NCBI GenBank assembly: GCA_019009955.1
Contig: CM032228.1
Span: 75,433,501-75,497,500, forward strand
Length of the DNA: 64,000 nt
Direction: 5' to 3'
Source: Riptortus pedestris
Lineage: Eukaryota; Arthropoda; Insecta; Hemiptera; Alydidae
The position numbers were made by a program, and so were the translations under genes. Shown here piece by piece: positions 23,010 through 35,009 of this stretch. The notes under the pieces are model-generated. The model was given only the letters and a program-made list of their open reading frames with translations. It made no database searches and was not told the DNA's origin. Position 1 is the stretch's first letter, and every line of letters starts with the position of its first letter.

Positions 23010-24950
23010 TGTTTATTACAGGCTCAGTGGCCGTATTTTTTCGACGGTATCATTACCTAGATCAATATTTTAGTAATACATGTAAAACTTATAGGTAAGT
23101 TCATTAACGGCATAAACCGGACAATGAAAAATGGGCAGGAAAAAAAAGGTCCGAATTTCGTCACATTATATAAATTACTAAAAATATTGATTCATGCATG
23201 ATTTCTCCATTATTAACAGAGGCTTTTGAGAGATTTGATTTTTTTAGTTTTTAACCCATTTACAAATCTTGCTCCTACTGAATTGAAATTAGGTATAAAC
23301 CAATATTTTATAAAGTGTCTTATTTCTTCCCTTAAATATGAAATATTAATTTGTATTTGGACAACGTCAATGGGGGGTTTAGCCCAGGGGCGAAGTAAAC
23401 AATAAAACAAATATCCATTATTATTATCGAAATCTGTTACATAAATAATATTGTTAAAAATTAATTATCTAAACTTTTTAATGTATACACCTTTTCTCTT
23501 AATCATATATAACCGAGATATTTGAATTATTTACTTTTCAATAAATCCCCATTTCTACAAATGCATCTTTCATTTTGAGAATCTGAGCCGCTAATCTCAT
23601 GACAAGGCTTAGCTTTCAATTCCAGTCTACATAGGCTTCTTATTACAGAAGAAATGGAGAATTAATGGTTTAAGGTCAGTAGCCTGATCAACAATTCGAA
23701 AATCTGCATACTTAGCACTCGACCTGACAGACATTTTTTCTATTGGATTGACGTGGCTCTCTGGGAAGTAAGATCGATTTGAAGTAATTTAATAAACAAT
23801 AACACAACAAGACACTACTGAACACAGCGTGTTATTGACGTTAAGTGAAAAAAGTAAACTGTGTTTTTCATTATGCCCTTGTGCTTGCATATTTTCCATT
23901 TTATTATTATAAATGATAATTATTTGTAAGGGGCATCAAATAATTTCCTTGTTGTATATATTATAATCGGTCGTGGGTTTCTTAGATTTAATGCCTCGCC
24001 CTACAGCAGTGGGTCTGACAGGCCGCCATTCTAGTACCTGCCTTGAGTGATGACCCTGTCTTCCTCTTTTGCTTTAGTACTCCCGATCCTTAATTTTGGG
24101 GTTTGACGTCGGTATCTTCTCTCTCGTTCGGTGGGAATCCGCTACCCTTGGCGTTAGGAAGATGTCCATGCCGGTGCAGTCACTACTGAAGTCCAGCTTA
24201 CTTCTCCAGTCTGCCCTCTGGTCGATTGATTAGGTCTCTCTTATTTCCTTCAGATATTATCCTTCATCTCTTTTCTTTCCTCTCACCCTTCAGTTCCGTT
24301 TCGCCCAGAGTAAATGTTCCAAAGTTAAGACTGATTTATTTCCATATTTTTTATCATATTTACGCATTCGTACCTTGTCCATTTGAGTTTACTAGGGCCT
24401 ATTCTGTTTTTACTCGTTATTAACTTTACCTCACATTGCGAGTTGAACCTATTGAATGGTTTCTCTTCAAAAATTCAGCCGAGGTATCTCCAATGGTACC
24501 GACTCGAAAAATCGTAGGCGGAATGTAGAATAATCAAATATATAGAGTAATTTTAGCTTAAGAATTCTTTTATCTACTATAAATATTATAACAAAAAGTT
24601 AGTGGCACAGAAATGATCAGTGTGAAACTAATTCTAGTTTTTAGAATTAAATTCTTCTTCAAGCAGCTAAGGATGATCGCGAAAGTTTTTTTTTTACTAG
24701 CCATTTCTATTTCTCGTGTGGAACAGGATTCTTGATTTTGCCTCAACACTCTTTTCTGAACACCAAACAAAAAAGAAGGAAACGCAACATATTCCTTTGA
24801 TACTCAAATTTGTATAGAGTATTTGTAGTTTAAGTGTACGAATAAGATATTAATTAATTTTTGATCTTTAATTAACTGTTTTTTTTTTTTTAAATTTTTT
24901 AGATAATTTCAACAATGGAGAAGATTACAAATGTGATAGCAAAAACATAG
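17765..24950 (+). CDS. Odorant receptor A (7tm_6 family), five coding exons
   Basis: Insect odorant receptors are seven-helix proteins that form ligand-gated cation channels with the co-receptor Orco in olfactory neuron dendrites. Coding exons: 17812-18671, 18745-18844, 19530-19631, 20374-20532, 24903-24950, all with GT/AG borders; phase 2 after exon 1, phase 0 after the others. They give 422 codons plus stop, a usual length for the family. Diagnostic features are in the last exons: HYCR in exon 3, DVLYATPWYNCD and NTRKPVVLKTALLEL in exon 4, matching the Y.xPWY..D and RKP..L.A signature of the family C-terminus. The start ATG aligns with that of receptor B. The span begins at the leader-exon acceptor (17765). 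No in-frame stop, so apparently functional. A LINE remnant lies just upstream, and intron 4 carries (TA)n and (CT)n tracts. The ligand cannot be inferred. Confidence 0.9.
17772..17819 (+). promoter_or_regulatory. Upstream ORF overlapping receptor A start codon
   Basis: A 15-codon frame beginning MEVIWTYK and ending at TGA 17817-17819 overlaps the main ATG (17812) by 8 bases in another frame. Receptor B has a counterpart starting MEIAWKYK. If translated, such a uORF would reduce initiation at the receptor ATG. Function is inference. Confidence 0.5.
17812..18671 (+). CDS. Receptor A exon 1 (N-terminus and most helices)
   Basis: 286 codons plus two bases; donor GTAAGT at 18672. Contains the N-terminal segment, several hydrophobic helices and the conserved stretch VSCTTQLKAQFHILNYSLQH, which is VSCTVQLKAQFHILNHSLRH in receptor B. 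Confidence 0.9.
18745..18844 (+). CDS. Receptor A exon 2
   Basis: 100 bases after TTTCAG, donor GTAATT. Encodes ELKKSFEAFTGVTLLLIIGL and a hydrophobic continuation, one helix. Same length and phase as 46946-47045 in receptor B. Confidence 0.9.
19530..19631 (+). CDS. Receptor A exon 3
   Basis: 34 codons after a long T tract and CAG, donor GTGAGT. Includes LYFVMHYCRFGDD, aligned with LYYVLHYCRYGED in receptor B. Confidence 0.9.
19985..20310 (-). repeat. HINE-like repeat in receptor A intron 3
   Basis: Starts with CATGCAGGGGTTGCGTAAAC and TAAACAGATTT (the hairpin end and subterminal motif, minus orientation), followed by diverged right-block sequence with a CGTCTAAATGTCGAGTATGG stretch. The left block and (TA)n are absent. 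Confidence 0.6.
20374..20532 (+). CDS. Receptor A exon 4 (family signature)
   Basis: 53 codons after TTTCCAG, donor GTCAGT. Holds the YATPWYNCD and NTRKPVVLKT signatures. About 38 of 53 residues are identical to receptor B exon 4, counted by eye. Confidence 0.92.
20839..20873. repeat. (CT)n microsatellite in receptor A intron 4
   Basis: Uninterrupted CT run of about 17 units. Confidence 0.95.
21500..22245. repeat. tRNA-like dispersed repeat sequences in intron 4
   Basis: 21510-21560 includes AGATTCGATCCCGAG, and 22150-22235, read on the minus strand, includes GGTAAAGCTTAAGTCATGAG TTCGAA; both resemble tRNA B-box regions. 22020-22110 matches the dispersed repeat at 4310, 29000 and 34316. Probably tRNA-derived SINE debris; no intact tRNA cloverleaf. 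Confidence 0.4.
22951..23007. repeat. (TA)n microsatellite in receptor A intron 4
   Basis: Uninterrupted TA run. Confidence 0.95.
23010..24890. other. Remainder of receptor A intron 4
   Basis: 23960-24200 is less AT-rich than its surroundings and may be an old insertion, but I recognise no element. No coding signal. Confidence 0.4.
24903..24950 (+). CDS. Receptor A exon 5 (terminal 15-codon exon)
   Basis: After a T-rich tract and TTTTTTAG, encodes IISTMEKITNVIAKT then TAG. Phase 0 matches exon 4, and the start matches IITTMYKI at 63975 in receptor B. A very short last exon is common in this family, so the 4.4-kb intron is credible. Confidence 0.85.
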   Translation: MISTMEKITNVIAKT

Positions 24951-25043
24951 GACTTATCATGAAATCTGTTTCTAATTCACATGTGCACCTAGGCAACCTT
25001 AATTCAATTGAACATAAGTTACACGAAAAATGTATTTCTTTTG

Positions 25044-25049
25044 AATAAA
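25044..25049 (+). terminator. Likely polyadenylation signal of receptor A
   Basis: AATAAA 94 bases after the stop codon. Another AATAAA-like site follows near 25072. Confidence 0.5.
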
Positions 25050-27730
25050 TATCATTAATCTATACTAGTTAAATAAAAGATTCCTAAGTACTGTAGCAAT
25101 TGTTGCATCAATTTGATACCATTTTTCATCACATCACAACCATCTGAATTAATAAATATGAAAAGAACCCTGTAGATTTCTTTGCCTGTTTATTTTTTGT
25201 GTTAATGTCCATTGTGGATTCATGGAGAAATGTTGAGAAACTTCCATCGCATTTGAGTGCCTGTAAAAGAGGATTTGTAAATTGTCACATAAACATTCAT
25301 CTAATATTATTTTGATCATTATTATAAATATTTTTTAATTAAGTTCATTAGTTGTTGCCTTTGTTTATTAGACCAATTAATGCTTTTACTAAAAATTATA
25401 TAATTGTAATTTCTTAAGTGATTTTTTTTTAGTGCCATTCATTTATTGTTATGATATATTATTTTATTTCTCGGGACTATTAGATAGAATCGAGAATTGG
25501 ATGAAAATTGTCGAAAATCACGTCATGAGCACAACATAGCTAACTGCTTTAAGATGAATAAGCTAAAAAATGACAACAAAAAAATAAATAAAGCCTTCTG
25601 TTTATAAATAACTTCCAATTTCGGAATAGTTCATAAAATACACGTTGGTCATACGCCAGAATAGATAATACATGTGCGGAGAAGATAAAGCTGACCAAAG
25701 AAAAACTTAACTTACTAAATGGGCACTCCTCTATAATGTTTTTGCATATATACACGAATGGGGGGGGGGCGGTTTAAGCCAATCTGCATTCTGAGTAATT
25801 AGATTCCCCCACCTCACAGCAACCATTCTCTCTCTTAACATCAAAGCAGGAAGTTAAACTCACATAACCTCTTTAAAATAAAGTATATTCCACCATAATT
25901 AAGAACCATCTTTTTTTTTTTTTTGCCCTTGTCTATTTTAATTCAGAATGCATTGTATTTCACCACAACAATTAATTTCTAAATATTAAGTTAGAGAAAC
26001 TAAATAGAAATAATTTAATACTGCCATTAAAATAATTATTTATTCTTTCTTCAACAGCAGAACAAAAAAAAAAGCTGACATGTAAATGATAAGAAACGAA
26101 TAACTTTTAAATTTAACATCAGGTATTCTTTTAAGTGAACCTAAATCGAATAATTTTATAGTTTATAATAGTTTGGGAGTGTTTTAATGATAAAATTATC
26201 TTAAAGCATTTATCGCCAAATAAAATTGATTTATAAATACATTGAAAAAAAAAAATCTAAAGTTTAAAAAAGGAAAGAAATACAATTGAAACCACCACTT
26301 TTTTAATTCTAGTTAGATGAACTTTATTCTCAGGCAAGATCATAAAGCATAAGAATAATAATCAATTTTAAAATTCATTTATGTATGTATGTGTGTGTAA
26401 GTTTTGTAAACTTACTATCATTTATTATAGTCTTTTTGTCCATTTATAGATTATAATTTCTTCTTCTCAGTCAGTTCAAAAATTTATTTAATCCCGGGCA
26501 CGGGGTAGATTAGTTTAATATAACTTCCTAGTTAAATAGATTTTATTGATAAAGACGTGACATTCATTTTAATAAGGTTAACTCTATTACACAATATAAT
26601 ATAATAGAAAGAATGTTTTAATAAGAAACTGTGATGGTCGTAAGTGGAAACACAAATTTTAATTAATTGAATAATGTTATAGTATGAGATAATCTCAATT
26701 TTTTAACTTTGGATAGAAATAACCCATTGAGAAGGCGAGGGGACACTCGAAACACGTCGGAGTTAAATAAATACCAGAAAAAAGAAATTATTTTTCCAAA
26801 CCTATAATAGCACCAAAATCATTTATATATATATATACTCACACAAATTTACAGAAGTAGTAGAAAAAGTACATAAACATAGTGTTTTGCCTCTTTATTT
26901 AGTATTAATTAATATTTATTATTAATAATTGTATACCATGAAAAACGTCTCACCACATTCTAAATTAAAACACATGTATGGACAAATAAAAAATAATTAT
27001 TACAATTTTATTGTTTAGAGTACACAAGCTTTTTGAAGGAGTGGTTTAAACCACCAAGTCAAGTGATGTTACATTTTCTGAAACCTGAAGTTACTTCAAA
27101 GAAGAATGCAAGAGTGGTAAATATTTAAGTAGACCCAGTAAATTTCATTGGATATATATTTAATTTTTGTGTTTAATTGGATATTGATAGTAGTGACCAA
27201 TATTAAGTGAATATGCTCTCAAAATTTTATATGATTTACTGTACTAATTTTCAATGCTTCATGTGTAAATGAAGGGCAAAATGTTTAAAAAGGAAACATT
27301 CTAATTGTCCAAACATTCATTTTGTTTAAAGTTTAACTATCTGTGTTTAATACACAGTTATATTAGTGGATTACATGTACATTTTAAATAGCATTTTGGT
27401 ATGCATCAAAATAAAATTAAATGTACTATATAGTAACATATCTTATTATCCACCAAGCATAACACAGCTTTAGTATAATTTATGTTCCTTAAGTAATAAC
27501 AATGGAAATACTTATGTTGTAAATGTGATTTATGACTTAATTAATCGATAATATAAATATAATCAACAAAGTAGAAATACTTTCCTGTAGAACTTAATTT
27601 AGAAATATTTATTAAATATTACAAAATGGCTATAAATATTCATTAAACATTATAAAATTACAAGATTTATTTGTAAGCTTGCATTCCTTTCTGTAATTGC
27701 CTTCCTGAATACTTTTTATTATTAGTCTCT
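25050..27730. other. AT-rich intergenic sequence
   Basis: No supported gene. 26730-26760 (CGAAACACGTCGGAGTTAAATAA) resembles a retroelement tail but has no body attached. Confidence 0.4.
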
Positions 27731-28396
27731 GATGACCAATGGTTCACTGAAACCATTTGTAAAGAAACAAGAGCTGTACGTGAAGACAATTTCTCCTTTC
27801 AGAAATTAAGCGTTCAATAAAATTACATGCAGCTGAAAAATATTTAACTAATCTTTGTTGGAACATGTTATGATTTCTTCTGAAAAAATTAATTTCAAAA
27901 TATGGGGGATCCCCTTCATGACTTTCTCGACAACAAAACCAATGATATACTTTATTCCCATGCGCCTTGTCAGAGTAATATTCAGAAACAAGTTTCCCTT
28001 TATCCAAGTGATGATAACTCTTCATCAGTTAGATTAAGGATCAATGAAACTTTTACATGATTGCTAGAGAAATGTCCAAAAACACTAAGAGTAATTATTA
28101 AATACTTCCTCCTGTGAGACTCCTTTCTCACAGTTTGTGTTCCTCAAATCCCTAAGAGCTAGGGCAGTAATTACGAAGATTTTAAAAACTGAAATAAACA
28201 ATTATAGGTGATGGACTTTGAGAACAGCGACTCCATGACTTCTTAGATTTCTAGAAGGTTTGGATTAATACTCCTTGTCTCAATCCTCTACTTAACTCTA
28301 GCGGTTTGACTGATATTTTATTTAAATTTGCCAAGGACATATTTTTTTTCAATTCTCAGACCATTCTAACAATGACACTAAAAATTAATATTTACG

Positions 28397-28400
<4 letters not shown>

Positions 28401-28453
<53 letters not shown>
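28401..28453. repeat. (TA)n microsatellite at a block breakpoint
   Basis: Uninterrupted AT run where copy A has 1.5 kb of other sequence. Confidence 0.95.
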
Positions 28454-28454
<1 letters not shown>

Positions 28455-28999
28455 TCACCCAAAATGCAGTCCCGAGTTTTGATGAGGTTTCCCTTCGTTT
28501 AGGGTAATCATAAAGAAAACAAATTTTCGATTTTTACTCTGTGGAATTTTGCTCTTGCACATATTTATAAGGTAAACACTCTTTCCACCCTTTCCAAAAA
28601 TAATAACTGATGTTCGGGTTAGCATGGACTTCTGGGATACTCCTCATCAATCAGTTGGTCCGCAGTGCAGGAATTTTTATATCGACTCTATAATAAAAAT
28701 TAAATGAGATTCTGCTAAATTGTTCTGGTGACCTTAAGAGATTTGTGTTCTAATCAAAAATCTGCTGGTGGAAGGCAGAGAGAATTTAACTTTTGATACT
28801 TCTCGAGTACCCACATTTTAAAAAACCAAACACAGTTTCAAGTAGAATAGTCATGTAAAAGTTAAGAGATCACATTAACCAAATACATAATAATAAGGTG
28901 TTAAAAATTTGGGGAAATGGGATTGAGGGAGACAGCACACTTCTAAAACAGGATAAGTCCATAAAATATAAAATGGAAAGGAAATTAAGATACTAAGTT

Positions 29000-29280
29000 T
29001 TAAAAAAATAAATTATTTATTAACGTCAACTTTTTGCAATTGAGGACACTTGGGACGGGTTATCTACAAGTAACCACTCCTTTCTAGCCAGGGTGGGACT
29101 AATGATTTTATTTGATTAATTCTAGCACTAAATAACGTATACACACAAAAATATGAGGTAATACGAAATCATTGAACAATGGTTGATGATTGAGAGCGCT
29201 CTATCGGTTGCAGCATGAAATCTCTAGGTACAGCGCAACTCGCTAGAGTTCAGTCTAGGCTGATTTTCCATTGACCTACT
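29000..29280. repeat. Dispersed tRNA-like repeat (copy in block B)
   Basis: Closely matches 4310-4560, including TTGAGAGCGCTCTATCGGTT and CTAGAGTTCAGTCTAGGCTG. Confidence 0.5.
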
Positions 29281-29744
29281 TCAAACTATATCCGGAAGCG
29301 CATATTTCTTCGAATTTTTCCATAATTTAGTATCGTTTGATTCCCTTCAGAGAACATGCCAATTTATTATACATTAGTCATTTACAATATAGATTAATTA
29401 AGAATGTACATATATATCCAAATGAAACAAGAAAATGATAATATAGGATTCAGGAATAAATAAATACAACATTAAGCCACATGAATTAAGAATATTTCTT
29501 CAAATGCAAGTTTCATTACAAAGGGAGCTTAGTAAGCAAACAGTAAACAGTAATGGCAAATTCTTCAACAGTCTTCGATCCTTCTAAGCAACGTTTATTT
29601 TGAATATTAATGAAGTCAGGTTAGCTAAATTTTATCTTCATTCTGTATTAACTGTAAGAAGTTTTCTTTAAACTCTGCACAATACCGGAAACATGTTTCG
29701 AAGACTCGTTCTCGTTTTGGTTCATAGCTCATCTACAAAATGCA

Positions 29745-30240
29745 AACTTCCCTTTAGGGAAATCAATTATTTAGTTCGTATTCATGACGTGATTTTCGAA
29801 CAATTTCCTCAAATGTCCATCGATCCTACCTAGTAGACAAAATGAGGTCCGTTCAAAATTATATATATATTCACACTTGGTCTGTTACCGCTCTAAAGGT
29901 GGCAATTCTTATTTGATCGTGACTAAACTCGATATATAAAACTACAGGTCAACATGCAAAACTAAAGGTCAAGTTACAGGGGAATTTCAAAATTTCGGAA
30001 TATATTCGTTAACAAACATCGGATCTAAAAACTACATAGAACAAATCTTATTACAAATAAAATGTACATTCATTCACTATCTTTAATATTAACGGGGACA
30101 TATGCATTTTTTAATTTTCAGGCTTCAATAAACCCCACTTCGAGTTCTGTCATATTATTTACCACTTTACCCCACGCTTAAATACCAAATATTGCTTTCA
30201 TTAAAAGTTTACTATGTGAGATACATGCAAGAATTCGTAA
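29745..30240 (+). repeat. HINE-like repeat, diverged copy in block B
   Basis: Counterpart of 5015-5520: GCAAACTTCCCTTTAGGGAA start, a short TA tract near 29860, TCTGTTACCGCTCTAAAGG, then TTAACGGGGACATATGCA. Confidence 0.6.
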
Positions 30241-30650
30241 ATAAATGCATGAAATCGTTGAAATCATTAAGGAATCTATGTAATTCTAAATGGGGAGCTA
30301 CATACAGGTGAGCAATCTAATATAGAACCTTCACCAGGTCTATACTGGATTATGTATGGCTGCTTAGCATATTCATCTGCCAAGCGTTGCCAAGCATAGC
30401 AGGCTCCAAGCATTGGACGTTATACACAACGCTGGAATTAGAATATCAACAGGGGCTTTTCCAACAAAACCCGTTAATAGTATTTATGTCGAAGCTGGAG
30501 AACCTCCACTTGATTGCAGGAGTAGGATGTTGTGTTTGAAATTTATCGCAAGGTCAAAATCATCGAACAGTCTCTCTGTGAATACTTTTTTAAACAACCT
30601 ACACTTCCAGATTTACACACAAATACAAAAAATAGAAAACCCTTAAATTT
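30241..30650 (+). pseudogene. LINE RT C-terminal scrap in block B
   Basis: 30413-30646 encodes nearly the same peptide as 5686-5907 (NSIYVEAGEPPLDCRSRMLC followed by LKFIARSK). The RNase H part seen in copy A is absent. Confidence 0.75.
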
Positions 30651-30851
30651 AGAAACATTGATATACTCAACAATTCTTTCCAATATGAACATTATTCATT
30701 ATAACGAATTGTTTTTTGAAAAAATGATGTTATTTAAAAATAAAGAATAATGAAATTATTATATTATTTGTTTTACATTTCATACTTTGTTTAATATCCT
30801 AATCGCTTGAAATATCATGCACGACAACGTCTATCGGGTACGCTAATATAT
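30651..30851 (+). mobile_element. Helitron-like 3' terminus (second end type)
   Basis: Sequence TATCCTAATCGCTTGAAATA, then a small stem-loop (GACAACGTC), TATCGGGTACGCTAA and a TA repeat. The same terminus occurs at 41595-41650 (…GTCTGTCGGGTCGGTAGTA). The terminal CTAA fits CTRR. The body and 5' end are not resolved. Confidence 0.45.
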
Positions 30852-33320
30852 ATATATAAACACACATTATTACTGTTTTTATGTAATATAAATGAAGTGA
30901 ACCTATATTATACTATTCGTATTATCTTAGTACGACTGTCCATCTGATGGAGTCTTCCTTTTCTTTAGTAATGTTCTCAGTGGTCTAGACGTTGTGTCTG
31001 AACTTGTTGAACTTTGCTAATTTTTCATTGAAAAATTATTATTAATTATTGTTTATATGTTTCCATATTTTCTAATATGTCCAGTTATAACACTTCTGTG
31101 TTTCTTCCATACTTTTGTATTTCTTTGTAACAATTTCATGCTCGCTACTTTATTTGTGGGGTCATCGTAACTATCACTCAAATGATTAGCGAAATTAGAG
31201 TCTTGTTTGTTTAGTCTAAAATAGTGTATATGTTCATTATGTCATGTCTTGAGTCTTCTTCCTGTCTGGTTTTATCGTTGGTATTACAATAAAATTGTTA
31301 CATCTACGTCTCTTTGCTCTTTTTCGGTTTGGTGATCGGATTTATTTCGGTTAGGTTCAAGATTTATAATTAAATAAGGAAAAATATATAAAATAGAGTA
31401 AATACAAATGGAATAAAAAAGAAGCTAGTTTTAAACAACATTTAGCTGTACCGAACAGGACAGTAATCGAGGAGCGGTCGTCTTCTCGCTTTACTAATAT
31501 ATATAAAACCTCGGATCCAGAACTCTATTACAAATAATGTTTATAGATAACACAGTCAACCATGAATGAGCTATATTGTATAAACACAAACGTACTCACA
31601 CAAACACACACCCAAACTTCACGTGATATACATAGGGCAAAGATTACTTATGTATAATATGTAATAATACATATTATACATAAGTTATCCCATTAGCTTA
31701 CTATAAGACTAGATTTGAAAGCTTTTGTTGCTTATTCCTGCATAGTGTTTAAGTATAGGAGGTCGTCGGTTTTAGCACTCTTGACAGCCATAGCCAATCT
31801 TGGACATTTTGCACATTTAAAACCATTTTCAGGTTAATCAGTAACACTTTTTTTGTGGCTCCTCACAATTGTTTTAAATTTATTTATTTTTTAAAAATAA
31901 ATTATGAAGAGCAACAAACAAGTGTTTATGACTAACGTGATTCATCACCCTCACCACCAGCTGAAAATAAAAATGGGTAAAACCATTTTGTTAGAGACCT
32001 GTTATTTGCAGTTGAATAAGTACCTATTAGTTTGGTAGAAATTATTGTAAATAAGACCTAAGTAGAAATTAAAACAGATCCATTTAAGACCTTGGAGAAA
32101 TAAGATCCCATTCATGGCAAGTGGGTCTATGGAGTCTCATTTATTGTACCACCTTTGGAAACACACGCGCCCAGACAAAACTATCAATATATTGAAAGCT
32201 ATCAATACTTGGATAACAATACTTTTCTATCAAACTACTGAACTGGAACCCACTATCTTAAAGTGAAATTATTTTAACTCATAATGTAAGGTTAGCAGAT
32301 GCTCTACTCCTGTATTATGCATTAAAAATTGAAACAATAATTGTAGAATTACAAAAAAAAAAAAAACCCTTGCATTATCACTATTGGAAAAAAATATGAT
32401 AAATTTTGATAGAGTTGCTCAATCCACTAAATCTAAAATGTACGACTTCTGTAAGGAATTATAATTGTAAAAAGTGACATTTTAATTATCAATCACATAT
32501 CAGAATTTATTTGATTTCAGGTATAAATCTTAAGGAAACAGGTTCAATAAATTTAAAGGGCTAGACAATTCATCTAAAGGATTATTATAGGGATGAGATC
32601 ATTCGATTGTGTACTTTATAGCTTTAAGTGATAAAGCTTTATTCATTGACTTACCACTAATCTACAAGCTATTGCAATTAAATCAGGAATAGCATCATCA
32701 TTTATACTATTAAATACATACTTATCTCCCGATGATGACATACAAGAGAAAGACTAGATCTCAAATTATACAGCTCTACGCCAATTATTTTACTAGAACA
32801 TATACGAGCTCTCTGTGGTGCCCAAAAAGTTAGATAGTTGCTAGAAAATACACTGAATTGGTTGAAAATTCATATCTTCATTTTCGGAGAACAAACCTTT
32901 TCTTTCAGGAATACTTATAGAACAATTTTAGCAATAAATCGGATTACGTAGCAGTTAATCAGTCACATACTTACAGGTTATCATTTCAGTGACATTTTCT
33001 CCTACTTACAACAAACAGGCTTACCAAACTCAGTAAGAAAAATCTGAAGGAATTCAAGAAAAGCTGGGAATACTTGTAGAATCTGCAGTGAAGCATACAA
33101 CATTTGTAATGGAGCTGGTTTTGTAATGTTTGTGGATCAACTCAAAATACCGGAGATAGTTTGAATTTTTGACTTCTCGTTGTTCGAGGAAACCAATAAG
33201 TCTATTTAATCTTTAAATAAACAACTGTATGATTCATTGGGGCATTCCTAATATGATCTGTATTGGAATGTGGGTTTTCTGAGGGTTGACATCTGAAAAA
33301 AAAGCAAATACCTAGTTTTA
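30852..33320. other. Unassigned intergenic sequence, weak coding relic
   Basis: Between about 32450 and 33260 the plus strand has protein-like fragments interrupted by many stops. I cannot assign a family. The rest is AT-rich without features. Confidence 0.3.
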
Positions 33321-33327
33321 TATTCGA

Positions 33328-34200
33328 ACTAGCAGTGTTACCCTTCATTGCTGCATTGAAATAGAAATCGCAGCCCATGGATACATAAAGATCAGATTAA
33401 CCTATGCACAAAATGATCCTGTCATTTTCACCGCATATCAAGAAATGTCCTATAACATGAACAGTAAATGTAGAGTAATTGAGTCGGTAACAAATTAGGC
33501 GAATTTATGTTTAAAATAGTTATTATTCCTAAATTAAATCAAATATTAATGGGCTCATCGAAATATAAAATTTGAATGTAGGCAAGAACAATATAATAAT
33601 TTTACTTTCGTCTAATTAAAAGTAGATAGGCTGTACTTCTTCTCTGGGTGCTTTATTAATAAGTCCCCTGGGGGCAAAGTTGGGGTTAGGTTTATGTAAG
33701 GAGTTGCTTTGACCCTCCAAATAGTACTTCAGTGAGATGTAATGGTGTATTGTGTGTATTTTGTATTTATGTTTGTTTATTTTTTTGTATGAAAACCCAC
33801 ATAAATAGTTAATTAAGTTTTTGAGACCGGAGATTGGGTTCTAAATAGAATTCGTTTTTTACTTTTTTTCGATAGAATCGCTATTAAGAAAGATATGTCG
33901 GAAATGTTTTTTTACCTAAACCCCCACTGAACCCCCCTTTTGCTGTGTCAATGAAATATTTACAGCATGTTAACAGTATTCATTTCCTTAATTCATATAG
34001 AAAAAAAATCTCAACTGTATTTAAGCATTTTCTTGGATTACGAATAAAATATATTGTGCCTGGAAAACTTTAATATTCAAAACTTAAATACCATTTTAGA
34101 ACTGATATCGTTATTCTAAACAATTATTCCAACCAATTTATTCAGTCAAGTAGGAATTGAATCTGCTATTCTATTTAGATAAGTATGTACTAGGCATATA
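33328..34200 (-). mobile_element. Possible Helitron-like element, minus orientation
   Basis: ACTAGCAGTGTTACCCTTCA at 33328 is similar, in reverse complement, to the TACCTTAGCTAGT Helitron terminus at 10.77 and 12.27 kb. The hairpin is eroded and the 5' end is not identified. Confidence 0.3.
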
Positions 34201-34315
34201 ACCATACAAAAGGAATGTGTAAGTTATATTCTATCTGTTCGATTCCACTCTGGAATGGAATGATTTAACACATAAATTAATTAATTTAAAATTATTATTT
34301 GTAAAAGTAATAGAA

Positions 34316-34420
34316 TTTAAACTTTAAATTATTTATTAACGCCCACTTTATGCAACAAAGGCAAATTGGGACGGGTTATCAACTGGTTACCACCCTTTTC
34401 TAGCCGGGTGGCACTCAGGA
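34316..34420. repeat. Dispersed repeat fragment (same family as 4310 and 29000)
   Basis: TTATTTATTAACGCCCACTT, then GGTTACCACCCTTTTCTAGC CGGGTGG. Short fragment. Confidence 0.5.
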
Positions 34421-34784
34421 TAATAACAAATTGTTATATTCTAATATTTTGTTACTTAATTCTAAAACAAAAATGTGCCAAAATTTTGTATTATTCTTTT
34501 CCCATTTGATTTCTTTCCCCTCAATTATCAATTCTTTAACAGCATAACAAAATAGCATTGACATACTATAAAAAAAATATAGCAAAAATATACATAGTAA
34601 ATAAATATAGCTCGTAGTGTTCAAAAACCACGTGGGGTTAAATATGCAATATCATTGTTATTCTCAGGGTTCCAAAAATATTATAGCTAATTTCATTGAT
34701 TGGTGGTACCCCAAGAATGCTGTTGAATACGTGTTTCTTTAATTTGATTATTAAAATATAGTAAAAGTCACTCATTATTTTGAA

Positions 34785-35009
34785 ACATTCACGAATGGTG
34801 GCACCGGGTCTGAGAGACCCATGGGCTTATTCTTGAACCAATAACTCCCCTATCTATGAGGATCAAAAGTGCTTGTTTCTTTCTATGTAATTTAAGACAT
34901 CTTCTCGAGAGGTACTATGGATTCCAGACTTGTACCTTACCCAATCTAGAAAGGGTGAGCATTCGAAGTTAGCTGTGGGTCCCAGAGACCCAGTGCCACC
35001 ACTGCCGGG
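34785..35009. mobile_element. piggyBac-type MITE remnant (first type)
   Basis: Right end GTGCCACCACTGCCGGG is followed by TTAA (35010-35013). The left side has the inverted counterpart GGTGGCACCGGGTCTGAGAG at 34797, but its outer bases and TTAA are eroded. Terminal CCCGGCAGTG plus TTAA is typical of piggyBac-superfamily ends. About 225 bp, noncoding. Confidence 0.6.

Larger units (their letters stand above)
27731..30640 (+). repeat. Duplicated block, copy B (shorter copy)
   Basis: Collinear with copy A (511-5930), with deletions relative to it. A (TA)n tract at 28401-28453 marks one breakpoint. A 93-codon minus-strand frame (27744-28025) lies in sequence partly missing from copy A and has no recognisable domain. 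Copy B lies 2.8 kb downstream of receptor A and copy A 12 kb upstream, so direct repeats bracket the gene. Confidence 0.75.

Noticed and set aside
27744..28025. 93-codon minus-strand frame in block B
   Set aside because: The counterpart in copy A is shortened and not open; no domain recognised.
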